64,000 nucleotides of DNA. It comes from Vibrio zhugei. GTDB lineage: Bacteria > Pseudomonadota > Gammaproteobacteria > Enterobacterales > Vibrionaceae. The stretch covers positions 124,001 through 188,000 of the forward strand of contig NZ_CP033077.1 in NCBI RefSeq assembly GCF_003716875.1, in the 5' to 3' direction. The notes below the pieces were generated by a model that was given only the letters and a program-made list of their open reading frames with translations, had not been told where the DNA came from and ran no database searches. The translations under genes and the position numbers were made by a program. Of the stretch, positions 55,295 to 63,600 are shown in pieces (position 1 is the stretch's first letter; every line of letters starts with the position of its first letter).

Positions 55295-56430
55295 ATGTCA
55301 GTCTCAACCTATCACCACAACACAACAGTCACCAAACCAGTTAATCGCATTGGTTTTTTACTGTTGGATAATTTTACAATGTTAGCATTGGCATCGGCGG
55401 TTGATCCGCTACGAATGGCGAATCAACTGACGGGAAAAGAGCTGTATGATTGGTATACGATCTCTGAAAATGGTCAGACGGTAACGGCGAGTGACGGCAT
55501 CAGCGTGATCCCGGACAGTTCGATGGCAGACGCTCCGTTATTGGATACACTGATTGTTGTGGGAGGCGTCAACATCACTCGCAGCTTTACCTCCAAACAA
55601 ATTTATTGGCTACAGTCGCTGGCGCGTAAACATGTCAAATTGGGGGCGTCTGCACAGGCCCGTATTTACTTGCTGAGGCAGGATTACTTGACGGTTATCA
55701 GTGCAGCGTGCATTGGGAGTGCATCGCGACTTTGCAAGAGCGCCATCCTCGCGTCAGTTGTCTCAACCACCTTTTTGTGATCGATCGGGATCGTATGACG
55801 TGCAGCGGCGGGTCTGTGCCTCTGGATATGATGATCACGATGATTCAGAAGGATTATGGGCGAGAGCTGGGCTCGAGTATTTCTGAAATGTTTATTTGCG
55901 ACCGAGTGCGGGGCGACAGTGATTATCAGCGTATTCCACTGAAACATATGATTGGCACCGCGCAACCCAAATTGGTTGAAGCCATCACTTTGATGGAAGC
56001 CAACATTGAAGAGACCATTGAACTGGATGAGTTGGCGTCCTATGTGGGGTTATCTCGTCGTCAATTGGAACGTTTGTTCCAGAAATACCTCCATTGCTCA
56101 CCATCAAAGTATTACTTGAAATTGCGTCTTTATCGAGCAAGGCAATTGCTACGCCAAACCTCGATGTCCATCATTGAAATTGCAACCGCCTGTGGTTTTG
56201 TTTCATCACCACATTTTAGCAAATGTTATCGTATTCATATCGGCATTTCTCCTAAGGCTGAACGCGTCGGCACTCAAGGTGTAGCGCTCAGTAACGTTCC
56301 GCTGGTGGCAGCCGCCATCGGTCAGCAAAATGTGGTGGATTTGATGGAATATAATATGACGCCGTTGCGTTCATCTAAGGTGTTATTTGAAGCGCAACAT
56401 GAACCGACCTATGGTTCCGTCTCATTGTAA
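55295..56430 (+). pseudogene. gbdR: GbdR-type AraC/GATase1 regulator, frameshifted by 1 nt
   Basis: GbdR activates genes for glycine betaine and dimethylglycine breakdown in Pseudomonas. The start at ATG 55295 (GGAG 6 nt upstream) leads into a GATase1-like domain (IGFLLLDNFTMLALASAVDPLR), and the C-terminal AraC HTH pair (LDELASYVGLSRRQLERLFQKY, then IIEIATACGFVSSPHFSKCYR, in parts). The frame as written breaks near 55649: the first reads KLGASAQARIYLLRQ and stops at 55780; the second frame has TGPYLLAEAGLLDGYQC, VHWECIATLQE and the rest to 56430. Restoring one base in GCG-TCTGC gives KLGALCTGPY, the expected family text, and 378 codons. Confidence 0.88.
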
Positions 56431-56445
56431 TGACAGTCTGTCCTG

Positions 56446-56480
56446 AAAAGCCGCCGTTGATGAAAACGGCGGCTTTTTTT
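56446..56480 (+). terminator. Terminator of gbdR
   Basis: Stem AAAAGCCGCCGTT / AACGGCGGCTTTT with a GATGA-type loop and a T7 tail. The T-tract plus next A was duplicated by the ISL3 insertion. Confidence 0.9.
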
Positions 56481-56481
56481 A

Positions 56482-57773
56482 GGTTCATCGCGGCTTTCCG
56501 GGGAAAGCCGCTTTTATCTTTAAAAAGAAGTAATCAGTATCTCGATAGCCGTAACCCATTCGCTTGATTAACTTTATCTTGTTGTTTATGCCCTCGAGCG
56601 TACAGGTATTGAGTGGATAGCATGCAGAAGCAACGATGCCATGAAGATAAGGTTTGAGCTTTCTTGCGAAGTCCATAAGCGGCTTGATCCCGCTTTCTTG
56701 AACTTGCCCCCACCATACGTCCCATAAGTCTCTCGCTTCGCTTTCTGACTGGCATCGCCATAACTCTTTAAGCTGAGAGCCAAGTAAATACGTCACCATT
56801 AAGTCCTTGTTCATACTCAGTATCTCACTTAGGTAGCTCTCCTGCTTACTGTCTAAGTTGCCTCTGTTTTTAAGGAGAATCCAGCGAGAGCGCTTAATCC
56901 ATTGGCGTGCTTTCTTGTCTTGTTTGAGTTGATTCGCTTGATCAACTCTGACTCTATCCATCACTTCCCGACCAAATTTGGTGACCACATGAAATAAGTC
57001 GTACACAATGCGAGCGTTGAGGCAATGTTGCTGCACTTCGAGGTCGAAAGCCGTATTCATATCCATCGCAACCGCCTCTATGTTCTGGCAATACTGACCA
57101 AGTAACTCAAAGAAGGGACGGATATCTTGTCGACTTCGTCCAACGCCTATCCACAGCACTTGATGCGTCTTAGCATCCGCGATAACGGTGGCATAACGAT
57201 GTCCCTTAAAGAGCGCAAACTCATCCATGACCAGTTGTTTCAGCTCGGCCCAGTTGACCTCTGGCACCCCATTTTTTAGTCGGCGCTTATCTATCTCCTT
57301 AATCGTGTGCCAATGAACGCCCGTCATCTGGGAAATATGCTTAATAGGAAGAAGAGGCAGCAACTGTTCAATATAACTACGTAAGCGGTTAGTTAGGCGC
57401 GCAAAAGGTTCAAGCCAAGAAATAGATTCGGTTTTGATACCACAGTCAGGGCACTTGATACGCCTTGTTTGTACGGATAGTTCGACAGGTACGCCGAGCA
57501 TCATCGCTTCCTTAATCGTTCGCCACTGATAATCATGTATGGCTTGAACATATTGCCCACATGAACACCGAGCGGTTGTGCTGGGTTTGAGAGTAATGGT
57601 GATAAGAGAAGACGTTTGAGCAGACTTTACGACATGAAAGCCTTCCCAAAAAGAGGATAGAAAAGTATGATTCATCATGAAAACGGTAGTTTGTGTATGA
57701 TTTTTGTTTGGCGACTAAACCATATCACTTTCTACCGTTTTTGTTTTAAATTCCCGCTAATCCGCGATGAACC
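56482..57773 (-). mobile_element. ISL3-family insertion sequence
   Basis: 1292 bp with terminal inverted repeats beginning GGTTCATCGCGG on both ends (about 24 bp, imperfect after base 12), one transposase gene on the minus strand and a perfect 8-bp target duplication TTTTTTTA at 56474-56481 and 57774-57781. The 8-bp duplication fits the ISL3 family. It lies between gbdR and the dipeptidase-dgc operon, just past the gbdR terminator. Confidence 0.95.
56485..57678 (-). CDS. ISL3-family transposase
   Basis: The 397-residue transposase has an N-terminal zinc finger of the ISL3 type (CSCGQYVQAIHDY near 38-50, and RRIKCPDCGIKTE near 72), a helical DNA-binding part, and the DDE core (VMDEFALFKGHRYATVI near 172, AVAMDMNTAF near 225, and CTLEGINNKIKLIKRMGYGY near the end). 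Its stop codon is within the terminal repeat. The frame is whole, so the element may still move. Confidence 0.92.
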   Translation of the reverse strand: MMNHTFLSSFWEGFHVVKSAQTSSLITITLKPSTTARCSCGQYVQAIHDYQWRTIKEAMMLGVPVELSVQTRRIKCPDCGIKTESISWLEPFARLTNRLRSYIEQLLPLLPIKHISQMTGVHWHTIKEIDKRRLKNGVPEVNWAELKQLVMDEFALFKGHRYATVIADAKTHQVLWIGVGRSRQDIRPFFELLGQYCQNIEAVAMDMNTAFDLEVQQHCLNARIVYDLFHVVTKFGREVMDRVRVDQANQLKQDKKARQWIKRSRWILLKNRGNLDSKQESYLSEILSMNKDLMVTYLLGSQLKELWRCQSESEARDLWDVWWGQVQESGIKPLMDFARKLKPYLHGIVASACYPLNTCTLEGINNKIKLIKRMGYGYRDTDYFFLKIKAAFPGKPR

Positions 57774-57784
57774 TTTTTTTATGC

Positions 57785-57796
57785 CTATTTGTCGCG
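57785..57796. promoter_or_regulatory. Candidate GbdR-type site upstream of the dipeptidase-dgc operon
   Basis: CTATTTGTCGCG, 105 bp before the dipeptidase ATG and immediately right of the IS target duplication. It kept its distance to the operon, but the IS removed everything farther upstream. Confidence 0.3.
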
Positions 57797-57900
57797 CCTT
57801 AGTACGCAAAAGGGATTTAGGATGCCGTTTTCAGAACACTTTTAAAAAGGCTTAATACCTATTCTGGAGTCTAACAAGGACAGACGGAATAGGTGATGAA

Positions 57901-58878
57901 ATGAACGCAACGGATTTGCATGATGATGCGATAGTGATTGATGGGTTGGTCATCGCAAAGTGGGAACGTGAACTATTTGAAGACATGCGCAAAGGTGGAA
58001 TTACGGCCGCGAACTGCACGGTTTCTGTATGGGAAGGCTTTCAAAACACGGTCGACAACATCGTTGCGATGAATGCATTACTGGATGAAAACAGTGATCT
58101 TGTATTAAAAGTTCGCAAAACAGAAGACATTCGTCGTGCCAAGCAGGCAGGTAAAACCGGCGTGATGATGGGATTTCAAAACGCGCATGCCTTCGAAGAT
58201 CAGCTGGGTTATGTTCAGATATTTAAAGACCTAGGCGTCGGTGTCGTGCAAATGTGTTACAACACCCAGAATTTAGTGGGCACGGGCTGCTACGAGCGTG
58301 ACGGTGGCTTGTCAGGTTTTGGCCATGAAATTGTCGCCGAAATGAATGACGTCGGCATGATGTGTGATTTGTCACACGTTGGTGCGCACACCTCCAAGGA
58401 AGTCATTCTGGCATCTAAAAAACCCGTGTGTTACTCACACTGTCTACCGAGCGGTTTAAAAGACCACCCACGTAACAAATCCGATGAAGAACTTAAATTC
58501 ATTGCCGACCATGGTGGCTTTGTCGGCGTGACCATGTTTGCTCCTTTCTTGAAAAACGGCATCCACTCGACGGTTGATGATTATGTTGAGGCGATTGCGT
58601 ATATCTATAACCTCGTCGGAGAAGATCAAATTGGGATTGGGACGGACTTTACGCAAGGCCACGGTCAGTCATTCTTTGAATGGTTAACCCATGATAAAGG
58701 GTATGCCCGTCGATTAACGAATTTTGGTGAAATCATCAATCCTGACGGCATTCGTACTTTGGGGGATTTCCCAAATCTGACTGAGGCGCTATTACGTCAT
58801 GGTTTTACCGAACCGCAAGTGCGCAAGATTATGGGTGAGAACTGGCTTCGTGTTTTAGGCGATGTGTGGGGCGAGTAG
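57901..58878 (+). CDS. Membrane dipeptidase (M19)-family protein of the dgc cluster
   Basis: The 325-residue protein belongs to the renal-dipeptidase (M19) family, a zinc TIM barrel: DAIVIDGLVI near 8 lacks the usual HxD, while MMCDLSHVG near 157 and YSHCLPSGLKDHPRN near 180, and GIGTDFTQGH near 244 are kept. The same gene opens the dgc locus in Pseudomonas (PA5396), where its role in dimethylglycine metabolism is not understood. It starts the operon dipeptidase-DUF5943-dgcA-dgcB-etfA, with GGTGATGAA just upstream of the ATG. Confidence 0.88.
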   Translation: MNATDLHDDAIVIDGLVIAKWERELFEDMRKGGITAANCTVSVWEGFQNTVDNIVAMNALLDENSDLVLKVRKTEDIRRAKQAGKTGVMMGFQNAHAFEDQLGYVQIFKDLGVGVVQMCYNTQNLVGTGCYERDGGLSGFGHEIVAEMNDVGMMCDLSHVGAHTSKEVILASKKPVCYSHCLPSGLKDHPRNKSDEELKFIADHGGFVGVTMFAPFLKNGIHSTVDDYVEAIAYIYNLVGEDQIGIGTDFTQGHGQSFFEWLTHDKGYARRLTNFGEIINPDGIRTLGDFPNLTEALLRHGFTEPQVRKIMGENWLRVLGDVWGE

Positions 58879-58930
58879 TTCACCTCTGGTTCCACTATCA
58901 CCAGACAGTATTTGAAATGGAGAATTCGAA

Positions 58931-59464
58931 ATGAGCACACATGCACCAGAAATGCCAATTATGGTTGATGATGAAACTGGCGTTTGGACCACCGATGGGT
59001 TGCCAATGTTGTATGTTCCACGCCACTTTTTTGTCAACAACCATATGGGGATAGAAGAAGAAATTGGCGCAGAACGCTACGCAGACATCTTATATAAAGC
59101 GGGATATAAGTCAGCCTACTATTGGTGTGAAAAGGAAGCCCAAGAACATGGCTTAAGTGGTGAAGCGGTGTTTGAACACTATATGAAGCGTTTATCACAG
59201 CGTGGATGGGGTTTTTTCATCATTGAGCATTTAGACATTGCCAAAGGCGAAGCACGCGTTCGGTTAGAACATTCTTGTTTTGTTTATCAATACGGCAAGG
59301 TGAATCGCAAAGTCGATTATATGTTTACTGGCTGGTTTGCCGGAGCAATGGATCAAGTTGGTCAAAGCATGGGATTGAACACGGCCACCCATGCGGTACA
59401 AATACAAAGTGGTGCGGAAGACGGGTGTGAATTTGGCCTGTTCGATGTGGCACCCATCGCGTAG
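58931..59464 (+). CDS. DUF5943 protein (4-vinyl-reductase-like domain) of the dgc cluster
   Basis: The 177-residue soluble protein corresponds by position to PA5397 of the Pseudomonas dgc cluster. Text such as LYVPRHFFVNNHMGIEEEIG, AGYKSAYYWCEKEA and LEHSCFVYQYG suggests a V4R-like alpha-beta domain with two cysteines (122-133 and late GCEFG). It may be an accessory or assembly factor for DgcAB, but no function is established. AATGGAGAA is upstream of the ATG. Confidence 0.8.
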   Translation: MSTHAPEMPIMVDDETGVWTTDGLPMLYVPRHFFVNNHMGIEEEIGAERYADILYKAGYKSAYYWCEKEAQEHGLSGEAVFEHYMKRLSQRGWGFFIIEHLDIAKGEARVRLEHSCFVYQYGKVNRKVDYMFTGWFAGAMDQVGQSMGLNTATHAVQIQSGAEDGCEFGLFDVAPIA

Positions 59465-59552
59465 CGCCAAGTGTTGCCCAGTGAATTTCGTAAGCAATGT
59501 CAAGGAAGATAGCCTTACCCATTGAGAAGTAAGGCTGATACAGAGGTGAAGC

Positions 59553-61616
59553 ATGTCTCAGTTCGATGTTCTGTTCCAACCATTAAAAATTAATAATACG
59601 ACGATTCGTAACCGTATTGTCAGTACTGCCCACGCCGAAGTGTATGCGACCGATGGCGGTATGACGACGGATCGCTATGTCAAATATTACGAAGAAAAAG
59701 CCAAAGGTGGCTGTGGTTTATGCATCTGCGGTGGATCCAGTGTGGTGTCGATTGATAGTCCACAAAGCTGGTGGAGCTCGGTGAATTTGTCCACCGATCG
59801 CATTATCCCTCATTTTCAAAATTTGGCCGATGCGGTGCATAAGCATGGTGGCAAAATCATGATTCAAATTTCTCATATGGGACGTCGTTCACGTTGGGAT
59901 GGAGAAAATTGGCCGAATTTAATGTCGCCTTCAGGGGTGCGTGAGCCTGTGCATCGCGCGACGTGTAAAACCATTGAAGAAGAAGAAATCTGGCGGGTTA
60001 TTGGTGATTTTGCCAAGGCGGCGGTACGTGCCAAAGAAGGCGGGCTCGATGGGGTTGAGCTATCAGCGGTTCACCAACATATCATTGATCAATTTTGGTC
60101 ACCACGGGTGAATAAGCGCACCGACCAATGGGGTGGGAGCTTTGAGAATCGCATGCGTTTTGGTATGGAAGTGGTCAAAGCGGTTCGCGCTGCGGTCGGA
60201 CCTGATTTTGTGGTGGGTATGCGTATCACTGGCGATGAGTTTCACCCCGACGGGTTAACGCATGACGACATGAAGCAAATAGCGGCGTATTACAATGACA
60301 CTAAGATGATCGACTTTTTTGGCGTGGTCGGTTCAGGATGTGATACACACAACACGTTAGCCAACGTCATTCCCAATATGAGTTATCCACCTGAGCCTTT
60401 CCTCCACTTGGCGGCTGGAATCAAAGAAGTGGTGTCTGTCCCAGTGATTCATGCACAAAATATTAAAGATCCGAATCAAGCCAAACGCATTTTAGAGGCC
60501 GGTTATGTGGATTTTGTCGGCATGACTCGCGCGCACATTGCCGATCCGCATTTGATTACTAAAATCAAGCTCGATCAAACTGATCAAATTCGCCAATGTG
60601 TAGGCGCCAACTATTGTATTGATCGCCAATATATGGGGTTGGATGTGTTGTGCATTCAAAATGCTGCCACGTCGCGAGAGTACATGGGCATGCCGCATAT
60701 CATTGAAAAAACCACTGGACCCGTTCGTAAAGTGGTGGTCATCGGTGGCGGCCCCGCAGGTTTAGAATCTGCAAGGGTGGCCGCAGAGCGCGGGCATCAT
60801 GTCACCTTAATTGAAAAAGCCCCTGAGCTAGGAGGGCAAGTTAGCATTGCGGCCAAAGCACCGCAGCGCGATCAAATGGCGGGTATTACGCGTTGGCTAG
60901 AAATGGAGCTCACTCGCCTGAATGTTGACGTCATTTTAGAGACCGCGGCAACTGCGGATATGATTCGAGAGCTGGCACCTGATGTCTGTATTTTGGCTAC
61001 CGGCGGCACGCCATTTATCGAGCAAAACCCTGACTGGGGGGCCGATGAAGGCTTGGTCGTGTCTTCTTGGGACATTCTTAATGGCACGGTAGAACCGGGC
61101 GACAATGTCTTGGTATTCGATACTATTTGTGAGTTTTCGGGCATGTCGGCAGCGGATTACTTAACCGCGAAAGGCGCAAAAGTTGAGCTTGTCACGGACG
61201 ATATCAAACCCGGAGTGGGCATTGGAGGCACGACGTTCCCGACCTATTATCGAAGCTTATATGAAAAAGAAGTCATTATGACTGCCGATCTGGCGCTGAT
61301 TAAGGTGTATCGCGAGGGCGAGAACTTAGTGGCGGTTTTAGAAAATGAGTATACCGAGCAAAAAGAAGAGCGCGTCGTAGACCAAGTGGTGGTTGAAAAT
61401 GGCACTCGCCCTAATGAAGCGTTGTATTATGAACTCAAGGCTGAATCGGCCAATAAAGGGCAGATTGACGTAGAAACGTTGTTTGATGCCAAGCCACAGC
61501 CTGTGTTATCTGAAGCACATGACGGCATGATTCTATGGCGCATCGGGGATTGTGTCTCGCAACGAAACGTGCATGCCGCGATTTATGACGCATTACGTTT
61601 GTGCAAAGATTTGTAG
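59553..61616 (+). CDS. dgcA: Dimethylglycine demethylase subunit DgcA
   Basis: DgcA, with DgcB and an ETF, removes one methyl group from dimethylglycine to give sarcosine. The 687 residues are arranged like Old-Yellow-Enzyme/2,4-dienoyl-CoA reductase proteins: an FMN barrel (residues about 1-350, FDVLFQPLKINNTTIRNRIV start; AVHQHIIDQFWSPRVNKRTD near 170), Fe-S cysteines in CVGANYCIDRQ and LCIQNA near 349-368, then an FAD/NAD domain (VVVIGGGPAGLESARVAAERG near 393). AGGTGAAGC lies upstream. The next gene is 9 bp downstream. Confidence 0.93.
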   Translation: MSQFDVLFQPLKINNTTIRNRIVSTAHAEVYATDGGMTTDRYVKYYEEKAKGGCGLCICGGSSVVSIDSPQSWWSSVNLSTDRIIPHFQNLADAVHKHGGKIMIQISHMGRRSRWDGENWPNLMSPSGVREPVHRATCKTIEEEEIWRVIGDFAKAAVRAKEGGLDGVELSAVHQHIIDQFWSPRVNKRTDQWGGSFENRMRFGMEVVKAVRAAVGPDFVVGMRITGDEFHPDGLTHDDMKQIAAYYNDTKMIDFFGVVGSGCDTHNTLANVIPNMSYPPEPFLHLAAGIKEVVSVPVIHAQNIKDPNQAKRILEAGYVDFVGMTRAHIADPHLITKIKLDQTDQIRQCVGANYCIDRQYMGLDVLCIQNAATSREYMGMPHIIEKTTGPVRKVVVIGGGPAGLESARVAAERGHHVTLIEKAPELGGQVSIAAKAPQRDQMAGITRWLEMELTRLNVDVILETAATADMIRELAPDVCILATGGTPFIEQNPDWGADEGLVVSSWDILNGTVEPGDNVLVFDTICEFSGMSAADYLTAKGAKVELVTDDIKPGVGIGGTTFPTYYRSLYEKEVIMTADLALIKVYREGENLVAVLENEYTEQKEERVVDQVVVENGTRPNEALYYELKAESANKGQIDVETLFDAKPQPVLSEAHDGMILWRIGDCVSQRNVHAAIYDALRLCKDL

Positions 61617-61625
61617 GGGGAGCCT

Positions 61626-63590
61626 ATGTTCCTAGAATCATTACTTCCCGTGCTCGTTGTGACTGCCACGTTTTTGGCAGTGGTGGGCATGATACGTCGC
61701 ATCATGATGTGGCGTAAAGGACAAGCCGAAAACGTCGCGATCTTCGCTGGGCTTGCGGCGATTCCTCGTCGCTATTTAGTCGACCTGCATCATGTTGTTG
61801 CACGCGATAAGGTCATGTCGAATACGCATGTGGCCACCGCCGGGGGATTTGTATTATCAGTGTTGCTGATTTTTATGGTGCATGTCTTTGATTTTGCCCC
61901 CCAAATTCTCTCCTGGTTGTTACTCGCGGCTTTACTCATGATGGGCACTGGTGCGGTGTTTGTGGCTCTAAGGCGCGTCAATCCACCAAGTCGTTTATCG
62001 AAAGGTCCGTGGATGCGTCTACCGAAAAGCTTGTTGATGTTCTCGGTGGGTTTTTTAGTGGCTACCTTACCTGCGTCTGGCCTGCTCTCTGGAGAGGCAT
62101 TTAATGTGTTGGCATCGCTTTTCTTGCTGGCTGCGATTGTGTGGGGGTTAGGTGAGATGTTTTTAGGGATGGGATGGGGTGGCCCAATGAAGCACGCCTT
62201 TGCTGGCGCACTGCATTTAGCATTTCATCGTCGTCCTGAACGCTTTGGTGGTGGCCGTTCAACGGGTCTGAAAGCTGTGGACTTGAATGCGAGTAAATTG
62301 GGAGTAGAAAATCCGACGGATTTTAAGTGGAATCAGTTGCTTGGATTTGATGCTTGCGTGCAATGTGGCCGCTGTGAAGCCGTATGCCCCGCCTTCGCGG
62401 CGGGTCAGCCACTGAACCCGAAAAAACTCATCCAAGATATGGTCGTCGGCTTTGCTGGGGGAACCGATGAGAAATACGCGGGCAGTCCGTATCCAGGCAA
62501 ACATATTGGCGACGCGAAAGGCAATCCACATCAACCCATCGTGGGCGGTGTGGTCAATGCAGACACTTTGTGGTCATGTACCACATGTCGCGCCTGTGTT
62601 GAAGAATGTCCGATGATGATTGAACATGTAGATGCGATTGTTGATATGCGTCGCTTCTTGACCTTAGAGAAAGGTGAGACGCCGAGTAAAGGGGTGGAAG
62701 TATTAGAAAATATCATTTTCACCGATAACCCTAATGGTCATGCCCCAAACAAACGTGCCCATTGGGCGGCGGATCAAAACCTGAATGTTATGTCCGACGT
62801 TAAACGCGCGGATGTTTTGTTCTGGGTCTCTGATGGGGCGTTTGATATGCGCAGCCAACGCATCTTGAAAGCGTTTGTGACTATTTTAAAAGCCGCGAAG
62901 ATTGATGTGGCGATTTTAGGCGACGAAGAGCTCGATTGTGGTGATGTTGCCCGTCGTTTGGGAGATGACGCGACCTATCAGCGCCTCGCGCAACAAAATA
63001 TCCGCACTTTAAACAAATACGATTTCGATTGCATTGTTACCACCGATCCGCATGCCTTCCATTGTTTGAAAAATGAATATCCAGAGTTTTATCCGCAAGG
63101 CGAAACTCCGGATTATCAAGTGTGGCATCACACCACGTTTATCAACCAGTTGGTTGAAAAAGGCTTGATTCGCCTCGGTTCCTTGTCAGTCCAAAAAGTG
63201 ACCTATCACGATCCCTGTTACCTAGGCCGGTACAACGGAGAATATGATTCGCCTCGCGCGGTATTGAAACAGTTGGGCGTCGAGATTGCGGAAATGGAAC
63301 GCTCAGGATTTCGCTCACGTTGCTGTGGAGGCGGCGGCGGTGCGCCGATTACCGATATTCCTGGAGAACGTCGTATCGCGGACATGCGCATGGATGACAT
63401 TCGTGAAACAGGCGCTGAGTTGGTCGCCGTCGGTTGCCAGCAATGTACTGCGATGCTGGAAGGTGTCGTTGAGCCGCGACCAGAAGTGAAAGACATTGCT
63501 GAACTGGTGGCAGAGCAACTGCTTGAACCGACACAGACGGCCCTTGAAGAGTGGCAGCCCGCTAAAATCAGTGCTGTGGCATCCGTATAG
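61626..63590 (+). CDS. dgcB: Dimethylglycine demethylase subunit DgcB (Fe-S, membrane)
   Basis: DgcB is the electron-transfer partner of DgcA. The 654-residue protein has N-terminal transmembrane helices (about 5-25, 72-92, 95-115, 137-155, 162-180), two 4Fe-4S clusters (CVQCGRCEAVCP near 244, CTTCRACVEECP near 318) and a C-terminal CCG-type pair (HDPCYLGRYNGEYD near 530, RCCGGGGGAP near 563, CQQC near 605) as in heterodisulphide-reductase D-like proteins. It is the fourth gene of the operon and is followed by the ETF alpha gene after 10 bp. Confidence 0.93.
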   Translation: MFLESLLPVLVVTATFLAVVGMIRRIMMWRKGQAENVAIFAGLAAIPRRYLVDLHHVVARDKVMSNTHVATAGGFVLSVLLIFMVHVFDFAPQILSWLLLAALLMMGTGAVFVALRRVNPPSRLSKGPWMRLPKSLLMFSVGFLVATLPASGLLSGEAFNVLASLFLLAAIVWGLGEMFLGMGWGGPMKHAFAGALHLAFHRRPERFGGGRSTGLKAVDLNASKLGVENPTDFKWNQLLGFDACVQCGRCEAVCPAFAAGQPLNPKKLIQDMVVGFAGGTDEKYAGSPYPGKHIGDAKGNPHQPIVGGVVNADTLWSCTTCRACVEECPMMIEHVDAIVDMRRFLTLEKGETPSKGVEVLENIIFTDNPNGHAPNKRAHWAADQNLNVMSDVKRADVLFWVSDGAFDMRSQRILKAFVTILKAAKIDVAILGDEELDCGDVARRLGDDATYQRLAQQNIRTLNKYDFDCIVTTDPHAFHCLKNEYPEFYPQGETPDYQVWHHTTFINQLVEKGLIRLGSLSVQKVTYHDPCYLGRYNGEYDSPRAVLKQLGVEIAEMERSGFRSRCCGGGGGAPITDIPGERRIADMRMDDIRETGAELVAVGCQQCTAMLEGVVEPRPEVKDIAELVAEQLLEPTQTALEEWQPAKISAVASV

Positions 63591-63600
63591 GAGAGTTGAA

